A DNA stretch of 64,000 nucleotides from NCBI GenBank assembly GCA_035772735.1, contig JASDFA010000001.1, positions 76,534,001 through 76,598,000 on the forward strand, in the 5' to 3' direction. Shown here piece by piece: positions 54,629-64,000 of the stretch. The stretch comes from Datura wrightii. Taxonomy: Eukaryota; Streptophyta; Magnoliopsida; Solanales; Solanaceae. Under the pieces are notes generated by a model. The model saw only the letters and a list, made by a program, of their open reading frames with translations, had not been told where the DNA came from and searched no databases. Positions within the stretch are counted from its first letter, which is position 1. Each line of letters starts with the position of its first letter. A program made the translations under genes and the position numbers.

Positions 54629-56229
54629 ACACCCTCAACTTATGACTTTTGCATGTCCTCAGGCGAAGAAAAAAAAACTAAACACGATGCTTAACTATAA
54701 AATAAACCTAGGATACTACTGCTAATATCAAACAAAATTTTCACTATGACTCCAAAAACTTTTGACCCTTTTCCTATGAACCAAATTATTATATGCACTA
54801 CAAGCAGCAACTACAAAACATGAGAAACAGGGATCAAGACATGTCATCTAGCTATTAACAGGTAGTCAAGTCATCACCAATGCTTTTCACACAGACCACT
54901 GGTAAAATTAAACACAAATCACATACCCTCACAGCAAACGAACTCCCCCACTCATAGATATAAAAAATATATTACATGGGACTAAACAAGCGAGACACTT
55001 ACTCTCACAAAGAAGTTCCAAATACTGCTTATTGGATACCATAGGATTGCACTTATTTTATCTACTTCGGTTTGTCAGATGGTTAGGTTAGATCTTTATA
55101 GGAATTTCTTTGGCTTGTAATGTTGGCTTTCAGGCTGGGTAAGGAAGATATGAAAATTTTTGAGTGACTAAAACCCCTCCTTGGCACTACATACATGTGG
55201 CTCCATTCTTTACTCTTTCACCCTTTTCGCTTTTTCTTCTTGCTTTTTCATCCCTTTTCACCCTTTTTTATATACTTGCATGAGTGTGGTGTGTTTTCAA
55301 ACTTTTCATGCATCATTATCTTTCTTTTGAAATTTCTTTTTCTTTTCTTTAGTCACACCACACCTCATTTTTCACTTTTTTCTCTTTTTTCTCCCTTTTT
55401 CACCTTCCCTATCTTTATGCACCCCTACTCTAGTCACCCTTAACTTAGGAATTTTTCCTATGTTGAGGTTCACAATGTTCAAGGAGGGACCAGGGCCAAA
55501 ACAGGTTCATTATAAAAATGGGTATGATTAATCAGTTAATCAAAGACGAAAATGTTCTATTTAAAGCTAAAATTTTTTTATTAAGGGTCTCATAATAATT
55601 TCGGTAGGGTTATTTAGGCTAAAAATGGACTCAAAAAAAAGGGCCTATGATCCTTTCCTAACCACCAATCCTAAAACCTATGCAAAGACCAACCGGGCAA
55701 GTTCTAGATCGTCTACACAGTATTGAACTAGGTATTAGACCTCACTCACTCATGGTACATCATTTATATTCACTCTACCTGTCTGATTTATACATGGATT
55801 ATCAAAAACTACACATGCTAATATGCTAAATGACATAAAAAGATCCACAGGAATCTTGCATGCAATCACAAGTACACAGCTAATTCATCAAAAATTTTTG
55901 ATAGGGTCAATTATTCAGAAATATCAAATCTAGTGCACTTTATTGGATGAGTACTCCCAAGATACTTTCTAATTAAACAAAAATCATAAAGAAATAAAAT
56001 AAAATCCTAAACATACCGGTTCTACTAGATAGCATGCCCAAGGGAAAAGAAACATGGCAAGAGAAACCCTCAGACAAATCAAAATCCCAAAAAGAAATAC
56101 AAGTATACCCCCTTCCCTTTTTAAAAAGCATGCTTCGTCCCCGAAGCATAGAATGTAAGAATATAGGGAAGGAAACATACCTTTGGTGCTTTAGGTGCTC
56201 CTGTCATCCTGTAGAGGAGGTGCCTCCGC
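54629..56229 (-). other. Noncoding 3' region of Ath-C
   Basis: No recognisable protein. On the plus strand there is a pyrimidine-rich stretch at 55195-55440 (purine-rich on the element strand). The Phe-rich frame read there is composition only. Matches the position of the noncoding stretches of Ath-A and Ath-B. Confidence 0.65.
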
Positions 56230-58307
56230 TGCGATCGTGGCGCTAGCGATGGCTATCACACTCACTGGTGGGTCAACAGGAGGAGTGGATACCCCCTAAG
56301 TAGTCTCGGCCATCTCTATGTCCTTTGGAATGGTCGGAGCTCGAAGGGCCCTGCCACTAGCAAACTCAGTCTGGTCCATGGTGGAGCAACATGCTCCTCT
56401 AGCTCGTTCCTACAGCTCTGACAGGTGTGCATCATGAGTCTGCAGGCTCTCTACTCATGCCCGATCGCATTCTCTTCTCTCTCTCTTATTTCTCTTTCTC
56501 GGGGTCTCATCTCCAACATCCTCGGAGACCCTCTTTTTCCCTTTCTCTTTTCCTGCTACTGTGGGCTCCCAGTAGGTTTCCAGATCAAGCTCCTCATCTA
56601 TGTCCTCATCAAGGTTTAGAAGAGTGGGGGTTACGATGACTGCTGGCTGTCGTGATGATAGCTCAAACACTAGGCTCCGAAGAGCCCCCAACTCCTCACG
56701 GAGGCTACCTGTATCTATCGCTCAGCCACGCGCATATTAAATTGATTCTTAAACCCATTAAGTCAGGCATGCAAGGCCTATGCAGCTGTCTCAATCTCAG
56801 CTTTCACCCAGGGCTTGACATTCTACATCATTGATTGTATTTTTCTTTCAGCCATGGTCAGTCTTTTGGCCAACTTTTGGAGAAAATCCTGGGGTACTAG
56901 GACGTATCCAGCTGGGGTCTAACTTGGGAGGCTGGTATGTGGTGTAGCATAAGTGCTGGAAGCTGCATCCGAATAACCAGCATCTGTAATCGGCATCTTG
57001 CCATGCTCCTGTGAGGTGGGGGCATTCACCTATGTTCCCCCAATAGGTCGAGTTAGCAGAATAGTGGTGGAAAGTGGGGCTCAACTCACCGTGTCCATTT
57101 CATCCTAGATCAGGCTAATATCAGCTATTCGATGTCCTCTAATCAAGTGCTCCTCACCCTGGCGCACCATGACGCCTGCCTCTATGCATAATTTGAAGAC
57201 GAGCTCGGGAATAGGATAGTAGTGCTCAATTCCATGGCCTGATCTCGCATCTCCTCTGTAATGACCCTTGGAATGTTGATGGGGTATTTGGACATGAAAC
57301 ATGCCTCCACAGCTGCTCTATCTGCACTGAGGGTATTGTCATTGATCGTCGGTACCAACCGGTGGCACACTAATGTCCAACTGAGGATTTTGCTATAAAG
57401 TTGAGAGAATTTTTTGTAACCTACTTTCCACTAGTGACCCACTATGCTTCCTCTTTGTCCTCAACAATAATGTTGGACAACCACTGTATCTGCCTCCTCC
57501 TTTCCTCGAAACCCAGCTGCTTGATTTGTTTTAATGCCTCGACCTTGTACTCATATTCTAGCGTAGCTTGTGGAGGTACGAACTGGGGCCGATATAGTAT
57601 CTGAGCAACCGTGCACTCGTATATGTCGACCTCTCAGCCTCTGACAAGAAGACTCTTCAGTTTGGGCTGATCTTTTAACTTTTGCCCCTCTATGGCCTTC
57701 TGCTTCATAGTTGCCAAATAGTTGGCGTAGAACTCCTGGACAATTTCTGGAGCGTATTGGTCCGGAGCCCTAGCCATCAACTCGAAGTTGTAGAACCGGA
57801 ATATCCACTTCATCTCCTCCATCTGGTTCAATGAATTTGTGAGGATCCGGGGCTCTTCTTAAATGCTCCTCCTAGGTTTGTTTTTGGCGGTGAGAGCATT
57901 GCCCTGCTCATATATCTCCTGAGCTCCAGCACTCTCCACCGGATATTATGGTTCTCCCTAGGCAGAGTCTGCTCCTGCTCAGCATTTGGTGCCTCCTCCT
58001 CTTAATGAGCACCGCTACTTGCCTCTCCGGATTTGGTCTCCTCGGACCCCTCTTCTGCATTAGAGCCATTTCTGGACTCCTAAGCTCCTTCCTCAAACTA
58101 GGGAGCTCTGATAGATGTGGCAGTAGCCGCCACGGCTTGGACTTTTGCCTTCTCCCTGGTGATTTGGGTCCCATCAGCGTCCGATGTATCGATCCTATGC
58201 TCCTCTACTGAACCACTAGGGGAGCTTCCTGCTTGATCAGATTTGGAGGTTTCATCAAGTAGTTTACACCGTGCAGTTTCCTTTGATGCTCTGCGCTTTA
58301 ATGTCAT
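56230..58307 (-). pseudogene. Env-like / putative plant transposon-protein ORF of Ath-C, broken
   Basis: Starts MTLKRRASKETARCKLLDE at 58307. It has a Ser/Glu/Thr-rich N-terminal part, then 57634-57831 'MKWIFRFYNFELMARAPDQY', 'VQEFYANYLATMKQKA'. The core in 57182-57370 is 'CHRLVPTINDNTLSADRAAV', 'CFMSKYPINIPRVITEEMRD', then 'FPSSSSNYA' (frameshifted 'LCIEAGV' at 57105-57302). The C-terminal part has 'LQKLAKRLTMAERKIQSM' and a Glu/Arg-rich tail at 56455-56691. It follows the same EFYAN - R..P - IN..RVI - FP order as 11186-12681. Multiple frameshifts. The product's role is unknown. Confidence 0.75.
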
Positions 58308-58379
58308 TGTACCTGTAGAGAAAGATGGTTAGAATCCCATAATTTATAAAAGGAAAGAAAGAACTAAGTCCTATGAAGT

Positions 58380-58790
58380 TTATCATGGGTCAATTGTATG
58401 GATCGTAGCTTAGAGGTACGATTCGTACTAAGAACCGTAATTTCTCGGGTCAGTGTTACGCCTCTGAAATACTGCTCGTACCATGAAGGTGTCTGTACCA
58501 CAATTCGTATGAGGATACCCCTGTTCACTAATTTTTTTGTATTTTTCCACGACTAATGGTACAACCCCTTATTCGATTCACAACTCGTAGGAAGGATCGT
58601 ACTGTCACTTGTTGACTTGACCATCTCTAGATTTTGGTATGACTGCCAAGTATGACTCGTAGTAGTAACTATGAGCCTTACTAGGATTCTTACCCCGTGT
58701 ATTTTCAAATTTGGCTTGGGAAAATCCCAATGAGCCATCCTATGAGTCGTATTATATAACCACGAGTTGTAAGAAGGCTTGTGAAGCCTA
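58380..58790. repeat. Word patch upstream of env-like gene, Ath-C
   Basis: GTACGATTCGTAC at 58416-58428 differs from the LTR word by one base. Variants are 'ctcgtaccatgaagg', 'gtaccacaattcgtatg', 'acaactcgtaggaag', 'atgagtcgtattat' and 'accacgagttgtaag'. The same vocabulary as this element's LTR, not that of Ath-A. Confidence 0.72.
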
Positions 58791-59345
58791 CCCGTGCCTC
58801 GATTTTGGTTCGGTTTACAGGCATTTCTATTTTACATTTTGGGTACTCAGAATTCCCCAGGTCTAGGCATGCATTTTAACCTATCCTACAACTATTCATC
58901 CCTACCTTTCTTAATCACTAACCGTAACTCAGTTTGTTAGTGGTTCAATGCACAATTTCATCAAGTTTGAGTTCACACCCAGTCGCACATGGCTTAATCA
59001 CACCCCTGGTCATTGTCCTCTTCAAATTTTTCAAGAAATAACAAAAGCTCGCAGGGAGTTTAGTACAGTTACATCAAGCATACAAGTTTTATCAAATTCA
59101 CAGCAATATACTTACTTGATAACTGTTTACTTCGACTGGCAGTCAGAACTTAGGGTTGGAATAAATTGATTGAGCAAGAAATTGCTTGATTGATCTTTGA
59201 TTTTGTGTTACGGGTGTGACAGAGTCATGAGTTTTGGCCGTGACTTCGATTTTGAGTGCATGGGAGAAGGGTACGCTTTGTTTTGAGTTTAAATAGGTTG
59301 TAGGGTAGATTTGAAAAATCTAGGCCGAGTCGGGTATTTTTAGAA
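58791..59345 (-). other. Ath-C spacer between word patches
   Basis: About 550 bases of AT-rich sequence without protein or words. It corresponds to the plain spacer at 12911-13434 of Ath-A. Confidence 0.5.
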
Positions 59346-59695
59346 TTCTTGACTGTCACGACTCATACCACGAGTCATAGGAAGGCCCTATGACTCATCC
59401 CTTAGACCCATAACAGAGAGATTCAAAAACTTACATGTGGACCTACGAGCACATCCCACGACTCGTACAACTGGAGTATGATTCGTACAATGACTAATAG
59501 GTCTTTGCTATTCATTATGGTCCATGCCTTGCATAGTAAATAGGCACAGTGAGTACTACAATTCGTACAATGAAGTTATGAGTCATAGGACCAATCGTAC
59601 CCTAAACTCATGCACTAAAATACATCTCTGATTCTCGTTATAACTCGTGCTACGACTCGTACTGAGAACCATAGCACCTGCCTCTTCAATAATTT
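59346..59695. repeat. Second word patch, Ath-C
   Basis: CACGACTCGTAC at 59457-59468 and TACGACTCGTAC at 59651-59662. Also 'cacgactcataccacgagtcatag', 'gtatgattcgtacaatgac' and 'acaattcgtacaatg'. Corresponds in position to 13435-13860 of Ath-A. Confidence 0.72.
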
Positions 59696-59747
59696 TTTTG
59701 CCACCTATTTTTATTTTCCCTGCACACTGAACACACATTAGTTAATT

Positions 59748-59883
59748 CACTTGGGTTGCCTCCCAAGAAGCGCTTGATTTAGCATCGCGGCACGACACAG
59801 GTGGCTTAGTTACTTAGAATTCACCAAGCCACCACTTGGGTTGCCTCCCAAGATGCACCTAATTTAACATCGCGGTACGACAC
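59748..59883 (-). repeat. Duplicated post-integrase motif at the pol deletion site
   Basis: A 51-base motif starting 'cacttgggttgcctccca' occurs at 59748-59798 and again at 59833-59883, 85 bases apart with about ten differences. A single copy is expected just after the integrase stop (as at 13953-14000 in Ath-A). Here both copies lie directly after protease. Confidence 0.85.
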
Positions 59884-59894
59884 AAGTCTCTTGA

Positions 59895-60360
59895 CTTCTC
59901 AGACTTCGTTAAGGAACTTAGATTCATCTTCTATCGCTGAGACCACTCTACATTCCTTCAGTTGCTTCATTGACCGGCAGACATTGAAGGTGATCTCTTC
60001 TTTATTTAGTTTGAACTTTAACTAGCCAACCTCCACATCTACTAAGGCCCTCCAAGTAGTAAGGAATGGTTGCCCCAAAATGATGGGGACCTTATAATCA
60101 ACCTCGCAATCAAGGATCGCAAAGTCTGTTGGGAATATAAATTTGTCAACTTTAACAAGCACATCGAATAGGATCCCCGTAGGCTTCTTCACAGTTTTGT
60201 CGGTCATCAACAGCCGCATGGTGGTTGGTGTGGGGACTCCCAAGCCCAACTACTTAAACACAATCAATGGCATTAGATTGATGCTTGCTCCCAGATCACA
60301 AAGTGCCCTTGTGAACTCAACATTACCAATTGTGCATGGAATAGTAAAAGCACCTGGATC
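59895..60360 (-). pseudogene. Ath-C aspartic protease region
   Basis: 60022-60249 reads 'MGLGVPTPTTMRLLMTDKTV', 'GILFDVLVKVDKFIFPTDFA', 'IILGQPFLTTWRALVDVEVG', the second half of an Athila/Tat retropepsin. The continuation 'RSMKQLKECRVVSAIEDE' is visible to about 59910. The upstream active-site Asp motif should lie near 60300-60340, read as 'ALCDLGASINLMPLIVF', so the Asp-X-Gly triad reads DLG. Stops flank the segment. Confidence 0.82.
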
Positions 60361-60890
60361 TTTCTTTTTTTAGGACAGGACCCGTGAAGCTATGGCACTA
60401 CAATGGTGTACATTATCAACAGGCTCATAGCTCATAGACCACTTCTTTGTCACAAGGTCCTTCATAAACTTAGCATATCCCAGCATTTGTTCCAATGCCT
60501 CCACCAATGGTATGTTTACAGATAACTATTTGAGCATCGACAAGATTTTATGAAACTTACCATTCTCCGTTTTCTTCTTCATTCTTTAGGGGAATAGTGG
60601 CGGTGGTCGCACAATAGCCTTGTAAAATTTGCGTTGCTCCTTGTTCAACTTCAAACCCTTTTTCACCAATTAGGACCTTAGGCAAATCAGCATCCTCATT
60701 ACATTCCTTCTTAGAGACATCATCATCATGTTCAATCACGCTCTCTTTCTTCCTTTCAACTACAACTAGTAGAGGGGGGTCAACAGTAGTCTTCCCGCTC
60801 CTAGTCATCACAACCATACAATGACCATCATTCTTTAGATTTCGGACTGTGTTGCTAGGTAGTGTATCTTTTTGCCTAGGGTTCATAGAT
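60361..60890 (-). pseudogene. Ath-C gag-protease linker
   Basis: 60557-60886 reads 'MNPRQKDTLPSNTVRNLKND', 'MVVMTRSGKTTVDPP', the usual opening of the Athila/Tat protease region, followed by an acidic stretch and 'IPLPFPQ'-type decay. Frameshifts lie near 60550 and 60400. Confidence 0.75.
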
Positions 60891-62291
60891 GCTGACAGTT
60901 TCCCTAGCTGCTATTCAATCTGCTTGATAGCTGTTGCATGTTCCTCCACTATATGACCCATGCTTGATATATCACCACGGTTTTCCTTCAACTGATAATC
61001 TGTGGACCTAACCTTTTTCAGCATCTCTCCATCATGCTCTCTAACTTTGACTGTCCGGCCTCCCCCTCACGTGCATTAGGAGGCACGTACACTCCAGCTT
61101 GATCGTTGCGGTAGCTATCATTCCTTCTCCAGTCTCCTTTGCGCTCACGACCTCATCTTCTGTCTCTGTACCCATTCCGGTTATAGTTGTCTGTGTATTG
61201 GTTCCGACCTTGGTTTCCAGAACCTTGGCGCTAAGTGTCTTGTCCATACCCTTGGGCATTGGCTCATAAATCAGCCACTTGGTTGTCCGAGAAGTTTGCC
61301 TCCTCCTCGGAATCTGAGTGGTCTGGCCTTGGCTCCTATCCTTGTGTCCGAACTACGTTCACCTTTCTGGCTCCGGCTCCCATGATGTGCTTACTAAGCA
61401 AATCCAATGATATGGTTATATGAGCCAACTCCTGGTCACGCTATTCTTCTTTCCTACATTGGATTGCAGTAAAACCAACAACATATGTACTGGCCGCTGT
61501 GTCTGCCTCCTGGGTGTGCCATGCCATACCCTATTTGTTTTTTTCACCCTGTCAAGAATGGTAGAGGCTTGCTCCTAGGTGTGACTCATCAGTGCTCGTC
61601 CCACCGCTGTGTCTTCTACAACTTTGGTACTGTTGTTTAAGGACATGTAAAAGATTTCCAACAAACTGTTCTTTGTCAGCTTCTTCTTGAACCTCAACCA
61701 AGTTTCAGGAAGTGCCTCAGTTTTAAGTTATCGGAAGTTATAAATTTCGTCCTTGAGCTGCAACATCCTGCAGTGTGGAAAGAATCTCTCTATGAAAGCT
61801 TTATCGATCTCCCTCTAGTTGGTTATGGAGTCATTGGGCAACTTCAATAACCATAAGGTGGCTTCTCCAGACAGAGAAAAGGGGAAAAGTTTGAGTCTGA
61901 TGGCATCTTGGCTGACTCCAGGCAAACTGTACGCCTTGTATATTCCCATGAAGTTCATCAACTGTAGGTTGGCATCATTAGTTTCATGACCACTGAACAC
62001 CCCTTTCATGTTTAACAATTGAATCATGGTGCTCGTGATGTTAAATTTGGCCCCAACAGGCAGTGGTGGTGGTACAATTGCTCTAGTTGACCCAACTTTT
62101 TTGATGTTTGGGTCATCTTCATCAAAGAACTGAGGGGCATATCTTTGGCCTCTGTTGCCCCTCCCATGTCAACCAGCATTCACGACCTCATCTCGAGCCT
62201 CCTCCGTATGCTGAAGTGCAGCTTGCCGAGCTAGCTCAGCTTGCCTTGCTTCTTCAGCTATGCAGATATCTCTTTACTCCTAATTTTCCAT
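60891..62291 (-). pseudogene. Ath-C gag, broken
   Basis: The likely start is ATG at 62291 (MEN, then two early stops where Gln or similar is expected). 'EEARQAELARQAALQH' lies near 62240. The capsid homology is in 61815-62027: 'LLNMKGVFSGHETNDANLQL', 'AIRLKLFPFSLSGEATLWLL'. Then 'FIERFFPHCRMLQLKDEIYN' near 61750 and Gly/Thr-rich C-terminal pieces at 61041-61259. Several frameshifts and stops. It is the only gag in the window retaining the Athila/Tat capsid. Confidence 0.85.
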
Positions 62292-62467
62292 CCTTCGTAG
62301 TGTTCGTTCAAGTTCGAGATCCAACGAAATCAAGGGTTTCCACTCCGATGAGTACTTGACATTCACTAAGCAACAACCTATGGATATATGAAAACAAAAA
62401 GAAAACATAATTTAGGAAATAACAACCAAAAGTCAAATACAAGCGATTAATCTAATCTTAGCCTATT

Positions 62468-62484
62468 GCTCGGAAATGGCGCCA
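62468..62484 (-). other. Primer-binding site of Ath-C (TGGCGCCATTTCCGAGC)
   Basis: The minus strand begins with the TGGCGCC common to Athila/Tat sites but then diverges (ATTTCCGAGC rather than GTTGCCGGGG). It lies five bases after the LTR end. The priming tRNA is uncertain. Confidence 0.75.
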
Positions 62485-62489
62485 CTTTT

Positions 62490-64000
62490 TCATAACGCTC
62501 AAACTCACACCTCCTGACGAATTATGAAGTGGATGTTGTCAATAACGAACCCAACTAAGAAGTTGGGGCCGAACCCATACGGAATATGGAACATCTAGAC
62601 TAATACCGGTAAGTGAACTTGTTGGCGAGTCATCTCCGATTTCGGGGTTTCAAGAAAACAATGTTAAAGCAAAGATTAAAATTGTGATTTAAATCAACAT
62701 TTGAAGACAACTAGGGTAAGTGTTCCCTATGGGTTCATAACTACTTGGGGCATACACACGTGATCAATCCCAATGCTTACTTGTAGAACCGATAACTAGG
62801 GTTCATCCAAATGACTGGTTCATCCCTATTGGATGACTATACTCAATCATTGGTTAAGGTCTCATGAGCGATTTCACGCTAACTATTATCAATATGTTCC
62901 AAATTTAACTCTTCTGCAACCGTAGCTCAAGTTAATTCAATGATCGTAAAGACCAAGGCTTTGTTGTAATTCTCTTTTTCCTAATCTCTACCTCTCTAGG
63001 TTCAAGAAAGTAAAGAATTCGGGAAAGTCCTAACATTGTACCCCATTAACATTTCAATATGAAGAGAATACAATACAAGTTTTTTGCATTTGTTTTGAAT
63101 CACTTTTGTGCAACCCTAGTTTGTTAATAAACCATGGTTCCTACAGCCCCTAGTTGTGGAGGTTTTAGCCTCTCATGGTTGTAAGATTGTAATTTGCATT
63201 CATAAACAAACACATAAGTAAATGCTTACAACAACAATTGGAAGAAAATCAGATTTGATTATTCAAGAACAACCTCAAGAACAAAGTGAGAAATCAAGAA
63301 TTGCTCCTCCAAATTCGACAAAAAATTCACAAAAGTAACTATTCACATGTCGAATAACTCAGTTCTATCCTTCTCTAACTAAAATTAAACTTTAAAGGAT
63401 ATTTATACAGACATTAGAAACCTTTTCCTTACGCTAACAGGGAGTTTTTCATATTTGGTGTCGACTGTGCCACGATTTGTCCTACGACTTATAGCAGGAT
63501 TGTATGGGTCGTATCTTCTGTATGAAAGTTCTTGGCTACTACAGATCTTGCTAAGTGTTGGTGCCCTGGTATGACTTGTACCTTCATCATACATGTCATA
63601 GATTGCTTCTGTGGTTTGGCCCTAAGAACTTTGACATCTTCTGGAATTCTTCGTGAGTGTTGTGGTATGACTCATATCTTCTTGCCACGACTCGTACTGT
63701 TTATAGTGTCTTAAGTTTTGCCAAGTACTAAAAATCCTCTAAACTTCACCACAACTCCGGGTTCGATTCATTCATTGATGCTATGGTTCTTAAGTCCATC
63801 CATACCAGGAGTCTGCCTTTGTGCAATTTCTTCTGAATATTTCCACGACTCCAGTTACGGCTCGTACTAAGAGTTGTAGGTTGCCTTCCTCCTAATTATT
63901 CCTTCTAACTTTCATCATGGTTCTTAGTACGGCTCGTATTGAGACGGTACTTTGGCTGATTTTCTGCATTTTGAGGCTTCTTTTGCACATCTTTGTTCCA
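62490..64000 (-). mobile_element. 5' LTR of Ath-C, cut by the window end
   Basis: Collinear with 52969-54500. It includes the word patch from about 63460 to beyond 63960. The missing part should be about 140 bases plus the right target duplication. Confidence 0.88.

Larger units (their letters stand above)
52969..64000 (-). mobile_element. Athila/Tat-type element Ath-C without RT, RNase H or integrase
   Basis: Minus-strand order from the right: 5' LTR 62490-64000 (cut by window end), primer site 62468-62484, gag, protease, then directly the post-integrase motif (duplicated, 59748-59883), two word patches, env-like pseudogene 56230-58307, noncoding region, 3' LTR 52969-54628. The internal region is only 7.9 kb because pol downstream of protease is absent. 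It lies in LTR F; left flank TTTAT, right flank not visible. Confidence 0.88.

Noticed and set aside
55195..55443. Phe-rich 82-codon frame resembling a transmembrane protein
   Set aside because: Pyrimidine-rich tract in the noncoding 3' region of Ath-C; codon content mirrors the tract.
53945..59695. Word patches as a CRISPR-like array
   Set aside because: Spacing is irregular, words occur in both orientations and vary, there are no cas genes, and the context is a plant genome.
1..64000. Centromeric satellite, rDNA or tRNA genes
   Set aside because: No tandem array beyond the short repeats listed, no conserved rRNA segments and no tRNA cloverleaf with intact A/B boxes were seen. The tRNA-like matches are only primer-binding sites.

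Overview
This window looks like flowering-plant intergenic heterochromatin, most likely from a Solanaceae species. Pepper-like genomes are my best guess, from the look of the elements; no search was run. It is AT-rich and contains no host gene, tRNA or rRNA that I can support. Essentially every coding trace is a decayed Ty3/gypsy LTR-retrotransposon gene. Two lineages are present: chromodomain-bearing Tekay/Del-type chromoviruses (LTRs about 2.2-2.4 kb, initiator-Met-type primer-binding sites) and Athila/Tat-type elements (LTRs about 1.4-1.7 kb, TGGCGCC-like primer-binding sites, an extra env-like ORF downstream of pol).

Layout. 1-1318 is the 3' part of a Tekay-type LTR (Tek-6). 3118-5928 is a second LTR family (G) with its primer site, followed by LTR remnants to 7473. 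7476-31596 is a three-level nest: Tekay element Tek-1 (5' LTR 29269-31596, gag split between 29058 and 7878) was interrupted by Athila element Ath-A (7881-28963), whose integrase gene was then interrupted by Tekay element Tek-2 (14195-23899, target duplication TTAAC). 32352-42151 is a full-length plus-strand Tekay element (Tek-3). 42152-45550 is the 3' end of an Athila element (Ath-B). 45551-47681 is the env-like region of another (Ath-D). 47682-48453 is a second G LTR start. 48454-52968 is a Tekay-type LTR (F) carrying an inserted solo LTR (Tek-4, 50306-52524). 52969-64000 is a large Athila/Tat element (Ath-C) that keeps gag and protease but has lost reverse transcriptase, RNase H and integrase; its 5' LTR runs off the window.

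How the parts relate. All elements are dead copies, with stop codons, frameshifts and changed catalytic residues. Many Tek-3 and Tek-2 stops sit where related copies have glutamine (CAG to TAG), as expected from decay of methylated cytosine.

The most unusual signal is not a gene. Nearly every LTR family here carries, in the first few hundred bases of the LTR (U3), a patch in which a short self-complementary word is scattered many times on both strands. The word differs by family: a CCACGAGTCGTGG type in Tekay LTRs, GTACGACTCGTAC in Ath-C, AACCGCCGG/AATCGGCG in Ath-A, and GCTGCAGC/GCTATAGC in G and Ath-D. In the Athila-type elements patches with the element's own word recur between pol and the env-like gene. 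I know of no description of this arrangement. Coordinates of LTR ends are read by eye and may be off by a few bases except where target duplications fix them.
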